From the NCBI GenBank assembly GCA_027295505.1, contig JAPUKU010000108.1:1-34625 (forward strand): DNA of 34,625 bases, in the 5' to 3' direction. Source of the stretch: Acidobacteriota bacterium (GTDB lineage Bacteria; Acidobacteriota; Polarisedimenticolia; JAPUKU01). Positions 15,885-26,202 of this stretch are shown one piece after another (position 1 is the first letter of the stretch; every line of letters starts with the position of its first letter). A model generated the notes under the pieces. It was not told the origin of the DNA and did no database searches. It saw only the letters and a program-made list of their open reading frames with translations. The position numbers were made by a program, and so were the translations under genes.

Positions 15885-17017
15885 AGAAACTCCGCCCACA
15901 CACTGTTGGCGACCGGCAGGGCCGTGTCGGTCAGGCGCAATCGCCCCCGGACCTGCTCGAGCCACCCCTGCTCCTCGAGGCGCCGCACCGTTTCACCGTA
16001 GACGGCCCAGGCATCCCGCCCATGCGCCCGCCCGCAGGCTTCAAGATCGATTCCGTCGCGCAGCCGCAGACCCATGATCACCGCCTCCGCCAAACGCCGG
16101 TCCGGGTCGACGGGCTCGATCGAGTCGTCCGGAATGCGGCCTGCGTCGATTGCCTTCAAGTAACCCTCCAGGTCCGCCACACGCCGCCAGCGCCGACCCT
16201 CAATGTAGGACCATGCGGAGGGACCGATTCCCAGGAACGGCTCGTCGAGCCAGTATTTGAGGTTGTGGTGGCTGCGGTAGCCGGGGCGAGCAAAGTTCGA
16301 GATCTCGTAGTGCTCATAGCCGGCTGTGTCAAGAAGTTTCAGAGATCCTTCGAACGCCCCCAGCACCTCCTGCTCGGAGGGCAGCTGCGCACGACCGGCT
16401 TCCACCTCACCGAGCAGGGGTGTCTGCTTGTCCATGTCGAGCATGTAGATCGATAGGTGCTCGGGCCGGTGCCGATCCACCAGCGTGCCGAGCTGGTCCA
16501 CCCATTTGGATCGTTCCAGCCCCGGCAGGCCGCAGATGAGGTCGAGGTTCAGGTTGTCGAATCCGGCTTCGCGCGCTGCATGCGCTGCGGCGTGCACCTC
16601 CGGTTCTCCATGCAGCCGCCCTAGTGCGCGCAGCGTTGCGCCGTCCAGCGTCTGCACTCCGAGGCTGAGCCGGTTGATACCCGCAGCACGCAGCGCCTCC
16701 AAGTGTGCGACCCGCAGATCCTCCGGGTTTGCCTCCAGCGTCACTTCCGCAGGGTCGCGCCACTCGAAGAGACGGCGCACCGACTCCACGACGGCCCCGA
16801 TCTCGCCGGGATCCAGGCGCGAGGGAGTGCCGCCACCGAAGTAGAGAGTGTCAACCTCGCGAAACTGAAGGCCTGCCCGCGCCGCCAGCTCGAGATCGCG
16901 GACCAGGGATCGGGCCAGCCGGGAGCGCGCACCGTCGGAAGCGTCCGGGAGCGTGAAGAAGTCGCAGTAGGCGCAACGCCTTACGCAGAACGGCACGTGC
17001 GCATAGATGCCCAGCAT
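15881..17017 (-). CDS. hemW: HemW-type radical SAM protein (coproporphyrinogen oxidase-like)
   Basis: A 378-residue radical SAM protein. The cluster motif CVRRCAYC (Cys11, Cys15, Cys18) lies right at the N-terminus after GIYAHVPF. Further motifs: [52 protein letters not shown] and [20 protein letters not shown], all usual in HemW. HemW is regarded as a heme chaperone rather than the true oxidase HemN, which has a longer N-terminus. The start ATG at 17017 comes one base after the batE stop. A long upstream frame from 17203 overlaps batE and is Cys/Arg-rich noise. Heme trafficking is the likely role; why it follows bat genes is unclear. Confidence 0.93.
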   Translation of the reverse strand: MLGIYAHVPFCVRRCAYCDFFTLPDASDGARSRLARSLVRDLELAARAGLQFREVDTLYFGGGTPSRLDPGEIGAVVESVRRLFEWRDPAEVTLEANPEDLRVAHLEALRAAGINRLSLGVQTLDGATLRALGRLHGEPEVHAAAHAAREAGFDNLNLDLICGLPGLERSKWVDQLGTLVDRHRPEHLSIYMLDMDKQTPLLGEVEAGRAQLPSEQEVLGAFEGSLKLLDTAGYEHYEISNFARPGYRSHHNLKYWLDEPFLGIGPSAWSYIEGRRWRRVADLEGYLKAIDAGRIPDDSIEPVDPDRRLAEAVIMGLRLRDGIDLEACGRAHGRDAWAVYGETVRRLEEQGWLEQVRGRLRLTDTALPVANSVWAEFL

Positions 17018-17018
17018 T

Positions 17019-17777
17019 TCAGATTCTCTCCACGCTGGAGCTGGGTAGCCAACCGTTGAGTCCGTTCGGCAGCAGGACCTGGACCCACTCTCCCGATTCC
17101 TTGCGCACCTGCACCTTGAGCCCCTCGTGGATTGTGAACAGAGTCGGGTGTCCTTCGTCAGGGCCGCTGCGTCCCTGCACCTTCTCGTCCATGACAATGG
17201 CACCCCTGTCGGAGGACTCGATCGAGCCCCTCACCACAAGCAGACCCCCCGCCGGAACCACAAGCACCAGCAGGACAATCGTCGCAAAGCGCGCCAGTCG
17301 ACGAAGCCGTTCATCGCGTACCCCTATCCAGGCACCCACGGCAGCCATAGTCGGAAGGTAGATCCACAGCAGCAGCCAGGCGTCTCCGTCGAATCCCACG
17401 AGACGGATCCAGCCGGTGTAGGCGTCAGCGATCCAGTGCCGGGCGGCCGCCTCTCGATCGACGAGCTGCTCACGCGAGTACTCCAGGTTGAAGAGCACGT
17501 CCTCATCCGCCGGTGCCAGGCGCAGGGCACGCTCATAGTTCAGGATGGCCTGGCCCGGTCGCCCCTGCCGGAAGACCGCGTTACCGAGATTGTAGTAGAC
17601 CTCCGGCGCCTGGAGACCGTATTCCAGGATCGCGCGGTACTCGCGCTCCGCCCCGGCAAAATCTCCCCCCTCGTAGGCGCGATTGGCGGCCTCGAAGCGT
17701 TCCTCCACAGGGCCGGCGCTGGCAGCCGATCCGCTTACGAAGATCAGTGCCAGGACCACCCGGGCCCTCCAGTTCAC
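17019..17777 (-). CDS. batE: BatE-like TPR and SH3 membrane protein
   Basis: A 252-residue protein with a signal peptide (1-21), TPR units (about 24-105, with YYNLGNAVFRQGRPGQAILNYERALRLAP), two membrane helices (about 130-150 and 160-182) and a C-terminal SH3-like domain (195-252; GLKVQVRKESGEWVQVLLPNGLNGWLP). This layout is that of BatE in aerotolerance operons, where the protein is thought to hold the complex in the membrane or bind cell-wall material. GTG at 17777 overlaps the batD stop as GTGA. It is next to BatD, as in Bacteroides-type bat operons. Function in this organism is not proven. Confidence 0.85.
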   Translation of the reverse strand: MNWRARVVLALIFVSGSAASAGPVEERFEAANRAYEGGDFAGAEREYRAILEYGLQAPEVYYNLGNAVFRQGRPGQAILNYERALRLAPADEDVLFNLEYSREQLVDREAAARHWIADAYTGWIRLVGFDGDAWLLLWIYLPTMAAVGAWIGVRDERLRRLARFATIVLLVLVVPAGGLLVVRGSIESSDRGAIVMDEKVQGRSGPDEGHPTLFTIHEGLKVQVRKESGEWVQVLLPNGLNGWLPSSSVERI

Positions 17778-19597
17778 AGGCGTGCCTCCAGGTTGTCAAC
17801 GGCGCTTCGCGCCTGCTGGACCAGCTCGGCACGGGCTGCTGGCCGCGCTGCGCTGGGCGCGAACTGTGCACGATCGCACGCTTCGAGACAGCTCCGCACC
17901 AGCCCGCAGTCCATCGCCCCAACTCCGGCGCTCGAAAGCGCGTTCTCGATCTCCCGGATGGTCAGACCGGCAGCGGATCGATCCAGCTTGTCCGCCACGT
18001 ACTGGCGCAGGGCCTTCGAGACCGCCTCAAAGAACCCGGCCGAAGAATGCTTCGCCGCGGCGGCCGCATGATGAAGAGCGCGGCGCGCCCAGCGCGCCGC
18101 CCGGCGCCGGCGCAACTCCCCCGGCGCGGCCTGCCGTGTCTCCCTCCTCCAGACCGCCAGCATCAGAACCAGGTTGGCGGTGGCCGGAACCGCAAGCGCC
18201 GCCACAAACCCCGCCCGCTGGCGCAGCATACGGGATCGATCCATGAGCTGTTCCGGCGTGGGGCGCAGGTGCCGGATATCGGTGCGAAGCTCTCTCACCT
18301 CGCGCGGCTGCACGCCCGCTACCGTGGTGCCCACCTGCAATTCACCGCGCTCCACCTGCACGCGAATCGGAGTGCTACGCAAAACCTGATAGCGGGCACT
18401 GTCGGGATCAAAATACGAGAACTCGATCGACGGGATCTCCTGGCTCCCGGGCGCCAGGGGAAGCAGAACGTAATCCCAGGTCTTGGAGCCCTTCAGGCGC
18501 CCGCCCTCGATGCGGATCTTTTCATCCACCTTGGGATCGTAGGCCTTGAAGTCGGGCATCTGCGGAAAGGCCGGCTCCCCCACCGGACGCAAATTCCCCT
18601 CGCCGTGAACACGCACGCGAAGCGATATGGCATCGTTGACGCGCGCCTCCTGTCGATCCGGAGACACGTTGAGCCGGTAGTGGCCGACAGCGCCGCTGAA
18701 GCTGGCGGGCCTGCCCTCCTCGGGGAGCGGTTGAACCTCGAGCGCCAGAGGAGGGCTCTTGCGATACACGGTCTGTCCCGAGCCGAAGAACAGGCTCTCG
18801 AACGGGTCACGGCTCGTGCCGCGCACCCCCAGGCTGAACCGCAGGGCGGGTATTTCCAAGCGACCAGCCCGGGTCGGGAACAGCGCCTTCTTCAGGACCG
18901 TGTACTCGATATAGCTCTCACCCTCACGCACGGCGCGCCTCCCCAGAGGGTTCGGATCGATCTTCAGCTCCTCCACCCAGAATCCGGGATAGGAGGGCGC
19001 ATTGACGAGTTCCAGCCCGGTGATATCCAACTGCGTGTAGACGCGGTAAACGACCGTCACCTGCTGGCCGACGAAGGCGCTCTTTCGATCGAGCTCCGCC
19101 TCAATATTCACCTTGGCGTTGCTGGAGCTGCTCTGCTGGCGCGGGCCGGTCAGACCTTGACGGGGGGTGCGCCTGCGTCGCTCGGCGACGGTGCCCTCGA
19201 CAACCTCGACCTCGATCGGAGCGGTCTGCACAGAGCCTCCACCGAAAACCTTCAGTATCACCTCGGGGATCTCGAGGGCCCCCTGCCGCAAAGGCTGCAG
19301 CACGTAGGTGAAGGTGCGGAATGAGCGTGACCTGCCGTTGACCCACTGGAACTGGCTGGAGACGGAAGGTCCGCGCAGAACCCGAAAATCATCCATGTCC
19401 GCCAGCGTGGGTGCGCCCACGCGTTTGGCCCCGTCCCCCTCGATGCGCACCGTGAGAACGAGCGTGTCCTCGGTGCCGATGCGCTTTCGATCCACCTCGG
19501 CCGACACGGTCGGCGCATCGGCCGCCAGGGCGGCGCACACCGACAGGGCCACCGCCGTCAGCGCCGCAAGACTGAGCTGGTGGAGTCGCCCGCTCAC
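17774..19597 (-). CDS. batD: BatD-like protein
   Basis: A 607-residue protein with a signal peptide (1-25), several Ig-like beta modules from about 28 to 430 (repeated GTEDTLVLTVRIEGDG, GQQVTVVYRVYTQLDI, VNDAISLRVRVHGEGN) ending in LRQGALEIPE- and PGSQEIPSIEFSYFD-type strands, one membrane helix near 460 (FVAALAVPATANLVLMLAVW) and a cytoplasmic helical end with LRQYVADKLD and LEACDRAQFAP. BatD is the secreted/anchored surface part of the Bat system, tied to oxidative stress or envelope integrity in studied bacteria. GTG at 19597 overlaps the batC stop as GTGA. The cytoplasmic end is shared with the 22320 gene in this operon. Confidence 0.88.
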   Translation of the reverse strand: MSGRLHQLSLAALTAVALSVCAALAADAPTVSAEVDRKRIGTEDTLVLTVRIEGDGAKRVGAPTLADMDDFRVLRGPSVSSQFQWVNGRSRSFRTFTYVLQPLRQGALEIPEVILKVFGGGSVQTAPIEVEVVEGTVAERRRRTPRQGLTGPRQQSSSSNAKVNIEAELDRKSAFVGQQVTVVYRVYTQLDITGLELVNAPSYPGFWVEELKIDPNPLGRRAVREGESYIEYTVLKKALFPTRAGRLEIPALRFSLGVRGTSRDPFESLFFGSGQTVYRKSPPLALEVQPLPEEGRPASFSGAVGHYRLNVSPDRQEARVNDAISLRVRVHGEGNLRPVGEPAFPQMPDFKAYDPKVDEKIRIEGGRLKGSKTWDYVLLPLAPGSQEIPSIEFSYFDPDSARYQVLRSTPIRVQVERGELQVGTTVAGVQPREVRELRTDIRHLRPTPEQLMDRSRMLRQRAGFVAALAVPATANLVLMLAVWRRETRQAAPGELRRRRAARWARRALHHAAAAAKHSSAGFFEAVSKALRQYVADKLDRSAAGLTIREIENALSSAGVGAMDCGLVRSCLEACDRAQFAPSAARPAARAELVQQARSAVDNLEARL

Positions 19598-20277
19598 CAG
19601 TCTTTACCTCCGGGCGGTGTGACGCGCCCCTTGCGCCGCTGCCTCTTGATGTTGTCCTGCTCCTCCTGCGCCAGTGCCTCCAGCAAGCGCTCCGCCTCTT
19701 CGGGGCTCAGCTCTCCCTCCCGGGGCTGCGGTCTGGGCGGGTCCGGATGCGCCTGCTCCCGCTGCGGCTGGCTGGGCCGCGGGGACTGCGGGGCTGATTC
19801 CTGTTCGCGGTTTTCCTCCTGCCTGTCATCGTCCCCTCCCTGGGGCGGCGGCTGCTCGAGCCGGGCCAGGGCAATTTCGAGGTTCCTTTTGGCATCGCGG
19901 TCGCTGGGATCGATGCGCAGCGCCTGGGTGTACGCCTGCACCGCTCCACCAAAGTCCTGGGCCATGAAACGGGAATCGCCCAGGTTGTAGAAAACGTCTC
20001 GAGCCAGCGTGCCCTCAGCATTCTCGAGGGCCTTCCCGTAAGCCTCCGAGGCCCGATCGTAGGCCTGCTGGCGGTAGAAGACGTTACCGATGTTGTACTC
20101 GATGATCGGGCTGTCCGGAGAATCGACCTGTGCCTCCGTGTAGGAGCGCAGGGCATCATCATAACGAGTGCGCCGGTACGCCTCGTTGCCCTGTTCGTTA
20201 AGGGAACGGGTGGAGGCAGGCCAGACCGGCAGGCTCATCACCGCCACCATCACTGCAGCGGGCCAGGTGCGGCTCAT
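19594..20277 (-). CDS. batC: BatC-like TPR protein
   Basis: A 227-residue protein with a short signal peptide or anchor (1-20), then TPR repeats at about 25-140 (NEQGNEAYRRTRYDDALRSY, IIEYNIGNVFYRQQAYDRAS, VFYNLGDSRFMAQDFGGAVQ) and a charged Gln/Pro/Arg-rich tail. The tail (about 140-195) is low-complexity and probably unfolded; the last 30 residues are basic. BatC is proposed to bridge BatB to the other partners by TPR contact. ATG 20277 overlaps the batB stop as ATGA. Whether it is periplasmic or membrane-tethered is uncertain. Confidence 0.85.
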   Translation of the reverse strand: MSRTWPAAVMVAVMSLPVWPASTRSLNEQGNEAYRRTRYDDALRSYTEAQVDSPDSPIIEYNIGNVFYRQQAYDRASEAYGKALENAEGTLARDVFYNLGDSRFMAQDFGGAVQAYTQALRIDPSDRDAKRNLEIALARLEQPPPQGGDDDRQEENREQESAPQSPRPSQPQREQAHPDPPRPQPREGELSPEEAERLLEALAQEEQDNIKRQRRKGRVTPPGGKDW

Positions 20278-21302
20278 GTTTGTATCTCCGTTCGCGCCTT
20301 GACACCGTGCTTGCGGTCCGCTACGAGTGCCTCCACGGCAAGCAGCAGAAATGCTGCAGCCAGCGGCAACTGGTAGCGGTCTTCCCGCCGCGACTGCTGG
20401 CCAACCTCGAGAGCCTGGCGCTCGAAAGCCGCAATTTCGTCGGCCAGGCGCGACACCTCCTGCTGGTCACCGCTCAACCGGTAGTAGCGACCTCCACCGG
20501 CGCGCGCCAGCTCGGAGAGCAGTGTTTCATTGAGCCGGCTGGTCACCACACGCCCCTCGGCGTCTTTCTTGTAGCCACGCAGGGAGCCGTCCGCTGAGCG
20601 AACCGGCACCGGCTCTCCGCGCCCGGACCCCACACCCAGAGTGTAGATGACCACGCCCTGATCCGCTGCTCCCCGCGCCGCCTTCAGCGCCTCCTCTTCG
20701 TGGTCCTCGCCGTCGGTAATGATGACGATAACCTTGAGGCGGCGGTTGGCCGGACCGAAAGCAGCCATGGAGGTGTGGATCGCCTCCCCCAGGGCCGTAC
20801 CGGCCACCGGAACCCGCCGCGGATCGATGGTATCCATGAACATGCGCGCCGCCTCATGGTCTGAGGTCAGGGGGCACTCCACCTCGGCACTTCCTGCGAA
20901 ACCCACCACCCCGACACGGTCGAGCGGCAGGCGCTCGATCAACTCTGCGGCCGCCGACTTGGCGCGTGCCAGGCGGTTCGGACGCAGATCCTCCGCCAGC
21001 ATGCTGTCGCTCGCGTCCAGGGCGATGATGATGTCGATTCCGCGCACCACCAACGGCTCCAGGCGCATGCCCCACTGGGGCCGGGCCAGGGCCAGGCTGA
21101 GCAAGATCAGGCCTGCGGCGATGAGTATGGTTTTGCTGACCTCGCGCTCCATGCTGCGGCCGAAGGCCAGGCGTCCCACGAGCTCGGCACTCAGGAAGCG
21201 TCTCAGATCCCGCCGGCGCCGGCGCAGTGCCCAGATTGAGATGCCCACCAGGACCGGCACCAGGGCCAAGGCCATCCATCCAAGCGGTTGTGCAAAGCGC
21301 AT
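20274..21302 (-). CDS. batB: BatB von Willebrand factor A membrane protein
   Basis: A 342-residue protein with two membrane helices at the start (about 8-27 and 58-76), the second leading to ALARPQWG, a VWA domain (85-275) with an intact metal-ion site DASDSM (96-101), later TDGEDHEEE and TLGVGSGRGEPVP, and a third helix at about 312-328. The MIDAS Asp-x-Ser-x-Ser is intact, so it likely binds Mg2+ and a partner protein. It is paired with BatA just upstream (12-base gap); this twin VWA arrangement marks bat operons. It is a close paralogue of BatA in fold but not in detail. Confidence 0.93.
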   Translation of the reverse strand: MRFAQPLGWMALALVPVLVGISIWALRRRRRDLRRFLSAELVGRLAFGRSMEREVSKTILIAAGLILLSLALARPQWGMRLEPLVVRGIDIIIALDASDSMLAEDLRPNRLARAKSAAAELIERLPLDRVGVVGFAGSAEVECPLTSDHEAARMFMDTIDPRRVPVAGTALGEAIHTSMAAFGPANRRLKVIVIITDGEDHEEEALKAARGAADQGVVIYTLGVGSGRGEPVPVRSADGSLRGYKKDAEGRVVTSRLNETLLSELARAGGGRYYRLSGDQQEVSRLADEIAAFERQALEVGQQSRREDRYQLPLAAAFLLLAVEALVADRKHGVKARTEIQT

Positions 21303-21314
21303 GCGGAGTCTCGG

Positions 21315-22313
21315 CTACGGAATCGCGCGCATCCAGGTGGCGCGCAGCAGCTGCTCGAGAACGAGCAGGACAGCGGCCGGCCAGAGAAAGAAGGGGAACA
21401 GCTCCGCGTACAGCACGTGCTGGCGGACCTTGATGTCAGATTGCTCCAGAGCATCGATGTGCTCGAAGATACCCGAAAGGGACTGGCTGTCGGTGGCACG
21501 GAAGTAGTATCCGCCCGTGAGCTCCGCAACTTGAGTGAGCGTCTCCTCGTCCAGCTCGACGTGCATCATGGCGTACCGCTGGCCGTACATCGGGTCGTCA
21601 ATCGGAAACCGCGCCTCTCCTTCGGTGCCAACGCCGATCGAGTAAACCTTGATCCCGTAGGTGCTCGCCAGTTGAGATGCGGTGAGGGGGTCGATCTGGC
21701 CGCGGTTGTTGCGGCCGTCTGTGAGCAGGATGATGACCCGGCTCTTGGCATCCGATCGCCGCAGCCGGTTGACAGCACTGGCCAGTCCCATGCCGATGGC
21801 GGTGCCGTCTTCCTCTTTGCGCGCAAGCTCGATGCCGTCGAGAGCCTCCAGGAGGAGGCCGTAGTCGATGGTCAGCGGACACAGGGTCAGCGAGCGGGCC
21901 GCGAACGAGACCATGCCGATGCGATCGTGCTTCCTGCCCTCGATGAACCCGGCCACCACCTCTTTGGCAACGTGCAGGCGGTTGCGTGGCTTGAAGTCCT
22001 CGGCGGCCATGCTCCCCGAATGATCGATGGCGATGACGATGTCGATCCCCCGGGTCAGAAGCTCTTCTTCACTGTGGCCCGCCTGGGGGCGCGCCAGGCC
22101 GATCACCACCAGAGCCAGGCCTGCGAACCGGAGTCCGGTGAGAAGCCAGGGCCTGAGACGGGCGGACCAGGACAGGTCGAGCCCATCCAGCAGGCCGAAC
22201 GAGGGGAAGCGTACGAAGGCCCGCTGGCGCGCCTGGCGCCGGCGGATCAGCCAGACGGCCATGGGCAAAGTCAGCAGCAAGAGCAGCCATGCAGGATGCA
22301 TGAAACGGAACAT
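21315..22313 (-). CDS. batA: BatA von Willebrand factor A membrane protein
   Basis: A 332-residue membrane protein: two helices near the N-terminus (about 7-24 and 55-73), the linking GLARPQAGHSEEELLTRGIDI, a VWA domain with the metal site DHSGSM (97-102), LLTDGRNNRGQIDP, and VYSIGVGTEGEARFP, followed by a last helix (about 310-325, PFFLWPAAVLLVLEQLL). The MIDAS residues are intact. In Bat and MoxR systems these proteins are thought to form a complex at the membrane that MoxR remodels. The upstream gene's stop is six bases away and batB follows 12 bases later. No ribosome site is obvious at the ATG at 22313, which suggests translation by coupling. Confidence 0.93.
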   Translation of the reverse strand: MFRFMHPAWLLLLLTLPMAVWLIRRRQARQRAFVRFPSFGLLDGLDLSWSARLRPWLLTGLRFAGLALVVIGLARPQAGHSEEELLTRGIDIVIAIDHSGSMAAEDFKPRNRLHVAKEVVAGFIEGRKHDRIGMVSFAARSLTLCPLTIDYGLLLEALDGIELARKEEDGTAIGMGLASAVNRLRRSDAKSRVIILLTDGRNNRGQIDPLTASQLASTYGIKVYSIGVGTEGEARFPIDDPMYGQRYAMMHVELDEETLTQVAELTGGYYFRATDSQSLSGIFEHIDALEQSDIKVRQHVLYAELFPFFLWPAAVLLVLEQLLRATWMRAIP

Positions 22314-22319
22314 GGTGGC

Positions 22320-23326
22320 TCAGCCTACCGCTTCCGCCGGCTCCGGAGGTCGGGTTGATTCCACGAAAGCGCGTGTCCGCTCCAGAACCCCCTCGGCCTC
22401 CGTGCGCGCCGATTCGTGGCGAGCGAACTTGACGATGTCACAAGCCTCCAGCACTCCACGCACATCGGAAACCAGGCCGCTACCGAGCTTTGAAACTCTC
22501 ATGGAAAAGATGAGCTCCGAGGTTGTAAGCTCCAGCGCCTGGACACCATATCGTCGGCTGAGGTATCCCTTTAACACTTCAGCCAGAAGTACATGGTAAT
22601 CAAGCCATCGTCCTTCGGCCAACAGGTCGGAGCGGGCCAGGCGATCCAGTTCCCGCAAGGCCCAGTCGTAAGGGAGCAGGGGTGGCTCGGCGGATGATTC
22701 AATCAAGCTCTGAAGCTGTCGCCTGCGTCTCCAGCGCAGGTAGTAGGCCAGGCCCCCGGCGGTCACCAGTACAGCACCAGCAGCCACGATCCAGGGCCAC
22801 AGCACGCGCGGCAGGCTGTGCGGGTTCTTGAGATCGGAGATCTCCGCCGCCTCGGGTGTCGCCAGGATCGACTGGATGACCAGATCGATCGGAGGCGTCA
22901 GCACCTCCCCGGCAACCCCCTTCGCTGAATAGTATGGAATGGTGAGGGGTGGGATCTCCACCGGACCTGGGGCGAACGCAGCGCCGGTCAGATGATCTTG
23001 CCGTACCCAGCCTCCCGCGTCGGCGGGCCGGGGGTCCCCGATCTCCACGCTCGACATCTGAAGCCCCCCCCACTCCTCACCGGGCATCGGCACGCCGACC
23101 TCTGTACCCTCGGGATAGGTGAAGGTCAGCGTAATGTGCACAGCGTCTCCCACCGTGAAGCTCCCCGGCACCACTTCAACCTTCACGGTGACGGGAGGAG
23201 GCCCATCCGGGGATTCCTGCGCCCGGACCGTGATCGACACCAGGCTCAAGGCAACGGCCACGATCAATGCCCGCGGGTAACGGCGTTCCCCGAAGCCCGC
23301 CGTGATTCGCGGTCGGATGACGCTCA

Positions 23327-23330
<4 letters not shown>
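22320..23330 (-). CDS. BatD-like single-pass membrane protein (second BatD-type)
   Basis: A 336-residue protein: signal peptide (about 18-37), a beta-rich extracytoplasmic region with the Ig-like strand pattern (VKVEVVPGSFTVGDAVHITLTFTYP split by loops), a membrane helix at 177-198 (LWPWIVAAGAVLVTAGGLAYYL) and a helical cytoplasmic part (210-330) with YLSRRYGVQALELTTSE and VLEACDIVKFA. This cytoplasmic part matches that of BatD in the same operon, so it is a shorter relative; proteins at this site are often listed as DUF4381-like. ATG 23330 overlaps the DUF58 stop as ATGA; ATG 23327 is equally possible. It should work with MoxR, DUF58 and the VWA proteins. Confidence 0.8.
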
Positions 23331-24208
<878 letters not shown>

Positions 24209-24241
24209 GGCTCAGGGGAACTCCATCCCGGAGCCGCCGGC

Positions 24242-25228
24242 TCAGGGGACCTCGACGGCATCGAACACCCGGCGGATGATCTCCTCCGTCGTCACCTCCT
24301 CGGCCTCTGCCTCGTAGGTGAGAATAATCCGGTGGCGCAGGACGTCGTAACCGATCGACTTGACGTCTTCCGGCGTGACGTAGCCTCGCCCGTGGAGAAA
24401 AGCATGGGCCTTGGCGGCCACGGTCAGGTGGAGCATCGCACGCGGCGAGGCCCCGAAAGCGATCAGGTTGGCCACATCGAGGTTGAAGGCTGCCGGTTCC
24501 CGGGTGGCGCGCACCAGGTCCACGATGTAATCGCGGATGCGCGGGTCGAGATACACCTCGTGGGCCACCTGGCGCGCCCGCAGCAGATCCTGGCGCCCTA
24601 GCACCGGCTTGATCGAGGCGGGCTGGCCTATCGCCATGCGGTCGAGGATCTGGCGCTCCTCCTCACGTGAGGGGTACTCCACCTTGAGCTTCAGCATGAA
24701 GCGGTCGACCTGAGCCTCCGGCAGAGGATAGGTCCCCTCCTGCTCGATCGGGTTCTGGGTGGCCAGCACCAGGAATGGCTCCTCGAGCTTGAAGGAGGTA
24801 TCGCCGATCGTCACCTGACGCTCCTGCATTGCTTCAAGCAGGGCCGACTGCACCTTGGCGGGTGCACGGTTGATCTCATCCGCCAGCACCACATTGGCGA
24901 AGATCGGACCCTTGCGCGGAGTGAATGTCCCCTCTCGGGGGTTGAAGATCATGGTGCCGATGAGGTCCGCCGGAAGCAGGTCCGGGGTGAACTGGATTCT
25001 CTGGAAGCGGACGTCGATGGCGTCCGCGAAGGTCTTTACCGAGAGGGTCTTGGCTAGACCGGGAACACCTTCGACCAAAATATGTCCCTGGGTCAGAATA
25101 CCGATCAGAATGCGCTCCAGCAACAGCCGCTGCCCCACGATGACCTTGCGCACTTCTGTGAGCAAGCGCTCGACGCTGGCGGCCTCGGAGTGGACTCGTT
25201 CCTGGATGACTCGAATGTCGGGATCCAT
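24242..25228 (-). CDS. moxR: MoxR-type AAA+ ATPase
   Basis: A 328-residue chaperone-like AAA+ ATPase of the MoxR family. Walker A GVPGLAKT (54-61), Walker B LADEINRAP, the family segment FLVLATQNPIEQEGTYPLPE, an EAQVDRF sensor stretch, and a C-terminal lid with GASPRAMLHL (sensor 2 Arg) and YVTPEDVK. MoxR proteins fold or load metal centres or assemble VWA-domain complexes; here the obvious clients are the DUF58 and VWA products of the same operon. First gene of the operon, with a strong promoter at 25263-25291. No ribosome site is obvious before ATG 25228. The identification is secure. Confidence 0.96.
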   Translation of the reverse strand: MDPDIRVIQERVHSEAASVERLLTEVRKVIVGQRLLLERILIGILTQGHILVEGVPGLAKTLSVKTFADAIDVRFQRIQFTPDLLPADLIGTMIFNPREGTFTPRKGPIFANVVLADEINRAPAKVQSALLEAMQERQVTIGDTSFKLEEPFLVLATQNPIEQEGTYPLPEAQVDRFMLKLKVEYPSREEERQILDRMAIGQPASIKPVLGRQDLLRARQVAHEVYLDPRIRDYIVDLVRATREPAAFNLDVANLIAFGASPRAMLHLTVAAKAHAFLHGRGYVTPEDVKSIGYDVLRHRIILTYEAEAEEVTTEEIIRRVFDAVEVP

Positions 25229-25262
25229 ACGGCAGGCAACGCCAGGGGCGCGCCGAGTGATT

Positions 25263-25291
25263 AGGATAAATCAGCGTCGCGGAGGGGTCAA
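25263..25291 (-). promoter_or_regulatory. Candidate sigma70-type promoter of the moxR-bat operon
   Basis: Minus strand TTGACC (25291-25286, 5 of 6), a 17-base spacer and TATCCT (25268-25263, 4 of 6). The start would be near 25256, giving a leader of about 28 bases. No second promoter of similar quality was found further down, so it probably drives genes down to 14844. Confidence 0.6.
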
Positions 25292-25302
25292 GGAAATCGC
25301 CA

Positions 25303-25331
25303 TTGCAGCGACGCAACCTAGAGCCTAAATT
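25303..25331 (+). promoter_or_regulatory. Weak candidate promoter of the cheR operon
   Basis: Plus strand TTGCAG (25303-25308), a 17-base spacer and TAAATT (25326-25331), about 32 bases before the ATG at 25363. Only 3 of 6 and 4 of 6 match consensus. Chemotaxis genes may use another sigma factor; no clear sigma28 or sigma54 site was seen in this 134-base divergent gap. Confidence 0.3.
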
Positions 25332-25362
25332 CGGCGTGGCTCCACCTTACACCCGTCCATTC

Positions 25363-26202
25363 ATGCCAAGCATCAGCATCGATCCACTCGCCGAGATTGC
25401 CCGACATGTTGAAGAGCGCCACGGCATCGATTTCGGCCGCTACAAACCACGCTGTCTGATGCGCCGGCTGAACGTGCGGATGCGCGCCGTGGGCGCCGAT
25501 GACCTGGAGGCATACGCCGCCTATCTGGTCTCACATCATGAAGAGGCGGACCGGCTCGTCGAGGCCCTGGCCATCAACTTCTCATTCTTCTACCGGGATC
25601 GGGGGCTGTTCCGTATCCTGGGCGAGCAGGTGCTCCCCGACCTGGTGCGACGGTTTCCCACGGGCCCCCTGCGTATCTGGTCGGCCGGCTGCGCGGCAGG
25701 CGAGGAAATCTACTCGCTGGGGATTCTCGCCCTGGAGACCCTGGCCGAGCGGGATCATGGCCGTCTGGTGCTGATCGGCACGGACATCGACCCGCCGGCC
25801 CTGGAGGAGGCCAGGGAGGGCATTTATAACCGGTCCAAGGTTACATCTCTTGACAACCCCTTGATCGAGCAATATTTTCACCCTGATGCAGCAAGTGGAA
25901 TGTTGCGGGTGAGAGATGCGTTGCGCACGCGTGCCCAGTTCCGGCGCGCCGATCTTCTGGGGCCAACTCCCTACCGTGGCGTCTCCCTCATATGTTGCCG
26001 AAACGTGATGATTTACCTGCAGCCACAACATCAGGAACGCATCCTGGAGCACCTCGCCTCGGCACTGCGGCCCGGCGGGGTTCTCGCGCTGGGGCGCGTC
26101 GAGCGTCTCACAGGCGACAGCCGCCGCTGGTTCGACACGGTGGACGCTGCCGAGCGTGTCTACCGGCGTAAGTGCATGGCCGGGGAATCACAATGCAGCT
26201 GA
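25363..26202 (+). CDS. cheR: CheR chemoreceptor glutamate methyltransferase
   Basis: A 279-residue SAM enzyme that methylates glutamates of chemoreceptors. It has an N-terminal helical domain (1-75) and a Rossmann domain with [15 protein letters not shown] (107-121, the SAM loop), [18 protein letters not shown] (138-155) and [10 protein letters not shown], the CheR hallmark. The usual NVTSFFR near residue 72 reads [12 protein letters not shown] 25363 is chosen; an earlier TTG at 25303 would add unlike residues and lies inside the candidate promoter. No clear ribosome site precedes it. First gene of the chemotaxis operon; its only in-operon receptor is the MCP just downstream. No CheB esterase is present to undo its action. 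Confidence 0.94.
   Translation: MPSISIDPLAEIARHVEERHGIDFGRYKPRCLMRRLNVRMRAVGADDLEAYAAYLVSHHEEADRLVEALAINFSFFYRDRGLFRILGEQVLPDLVRRFPTGPLRIWSAGCAAGEEIYSLGILALETLAERDHGRLVLIGTDIDPPALEEAREGIYNRSKVTSLDNPLIEQYFHPDAASGMLRVRDALRTRAQFRRADLLGPTPYRGVSLICCRNVMIYLQPQHQERILEHLASALRPGGVLALGRVERLTGDSRRWFDTVDAAERVYRRKCMAGESQCS

Noticed and set aside
15885-15965. Longer start for the threonine aldolase gene
   Set aside because: It adds 27 Gly/Pro/Arg-rich residues and overlaps hemW by 85 bases, while GTG 15884 gives a GTGA overlap and a family-like N-terminus.
17018-17203. Longer start for hemW
   Set aside because: It would overlap batE almost wholly and add 62 Cys/Arg-rich residues unlike any HemW.
17513-19324. 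Plus-strand open frame of 603 codons antisense to batD and batE
   Set aside because: GC-rich DNA leaves long antisense frames. Its translation is Arg/Pro/His-rich with no family motif, while the minus strand encodes clear Bat proteins.
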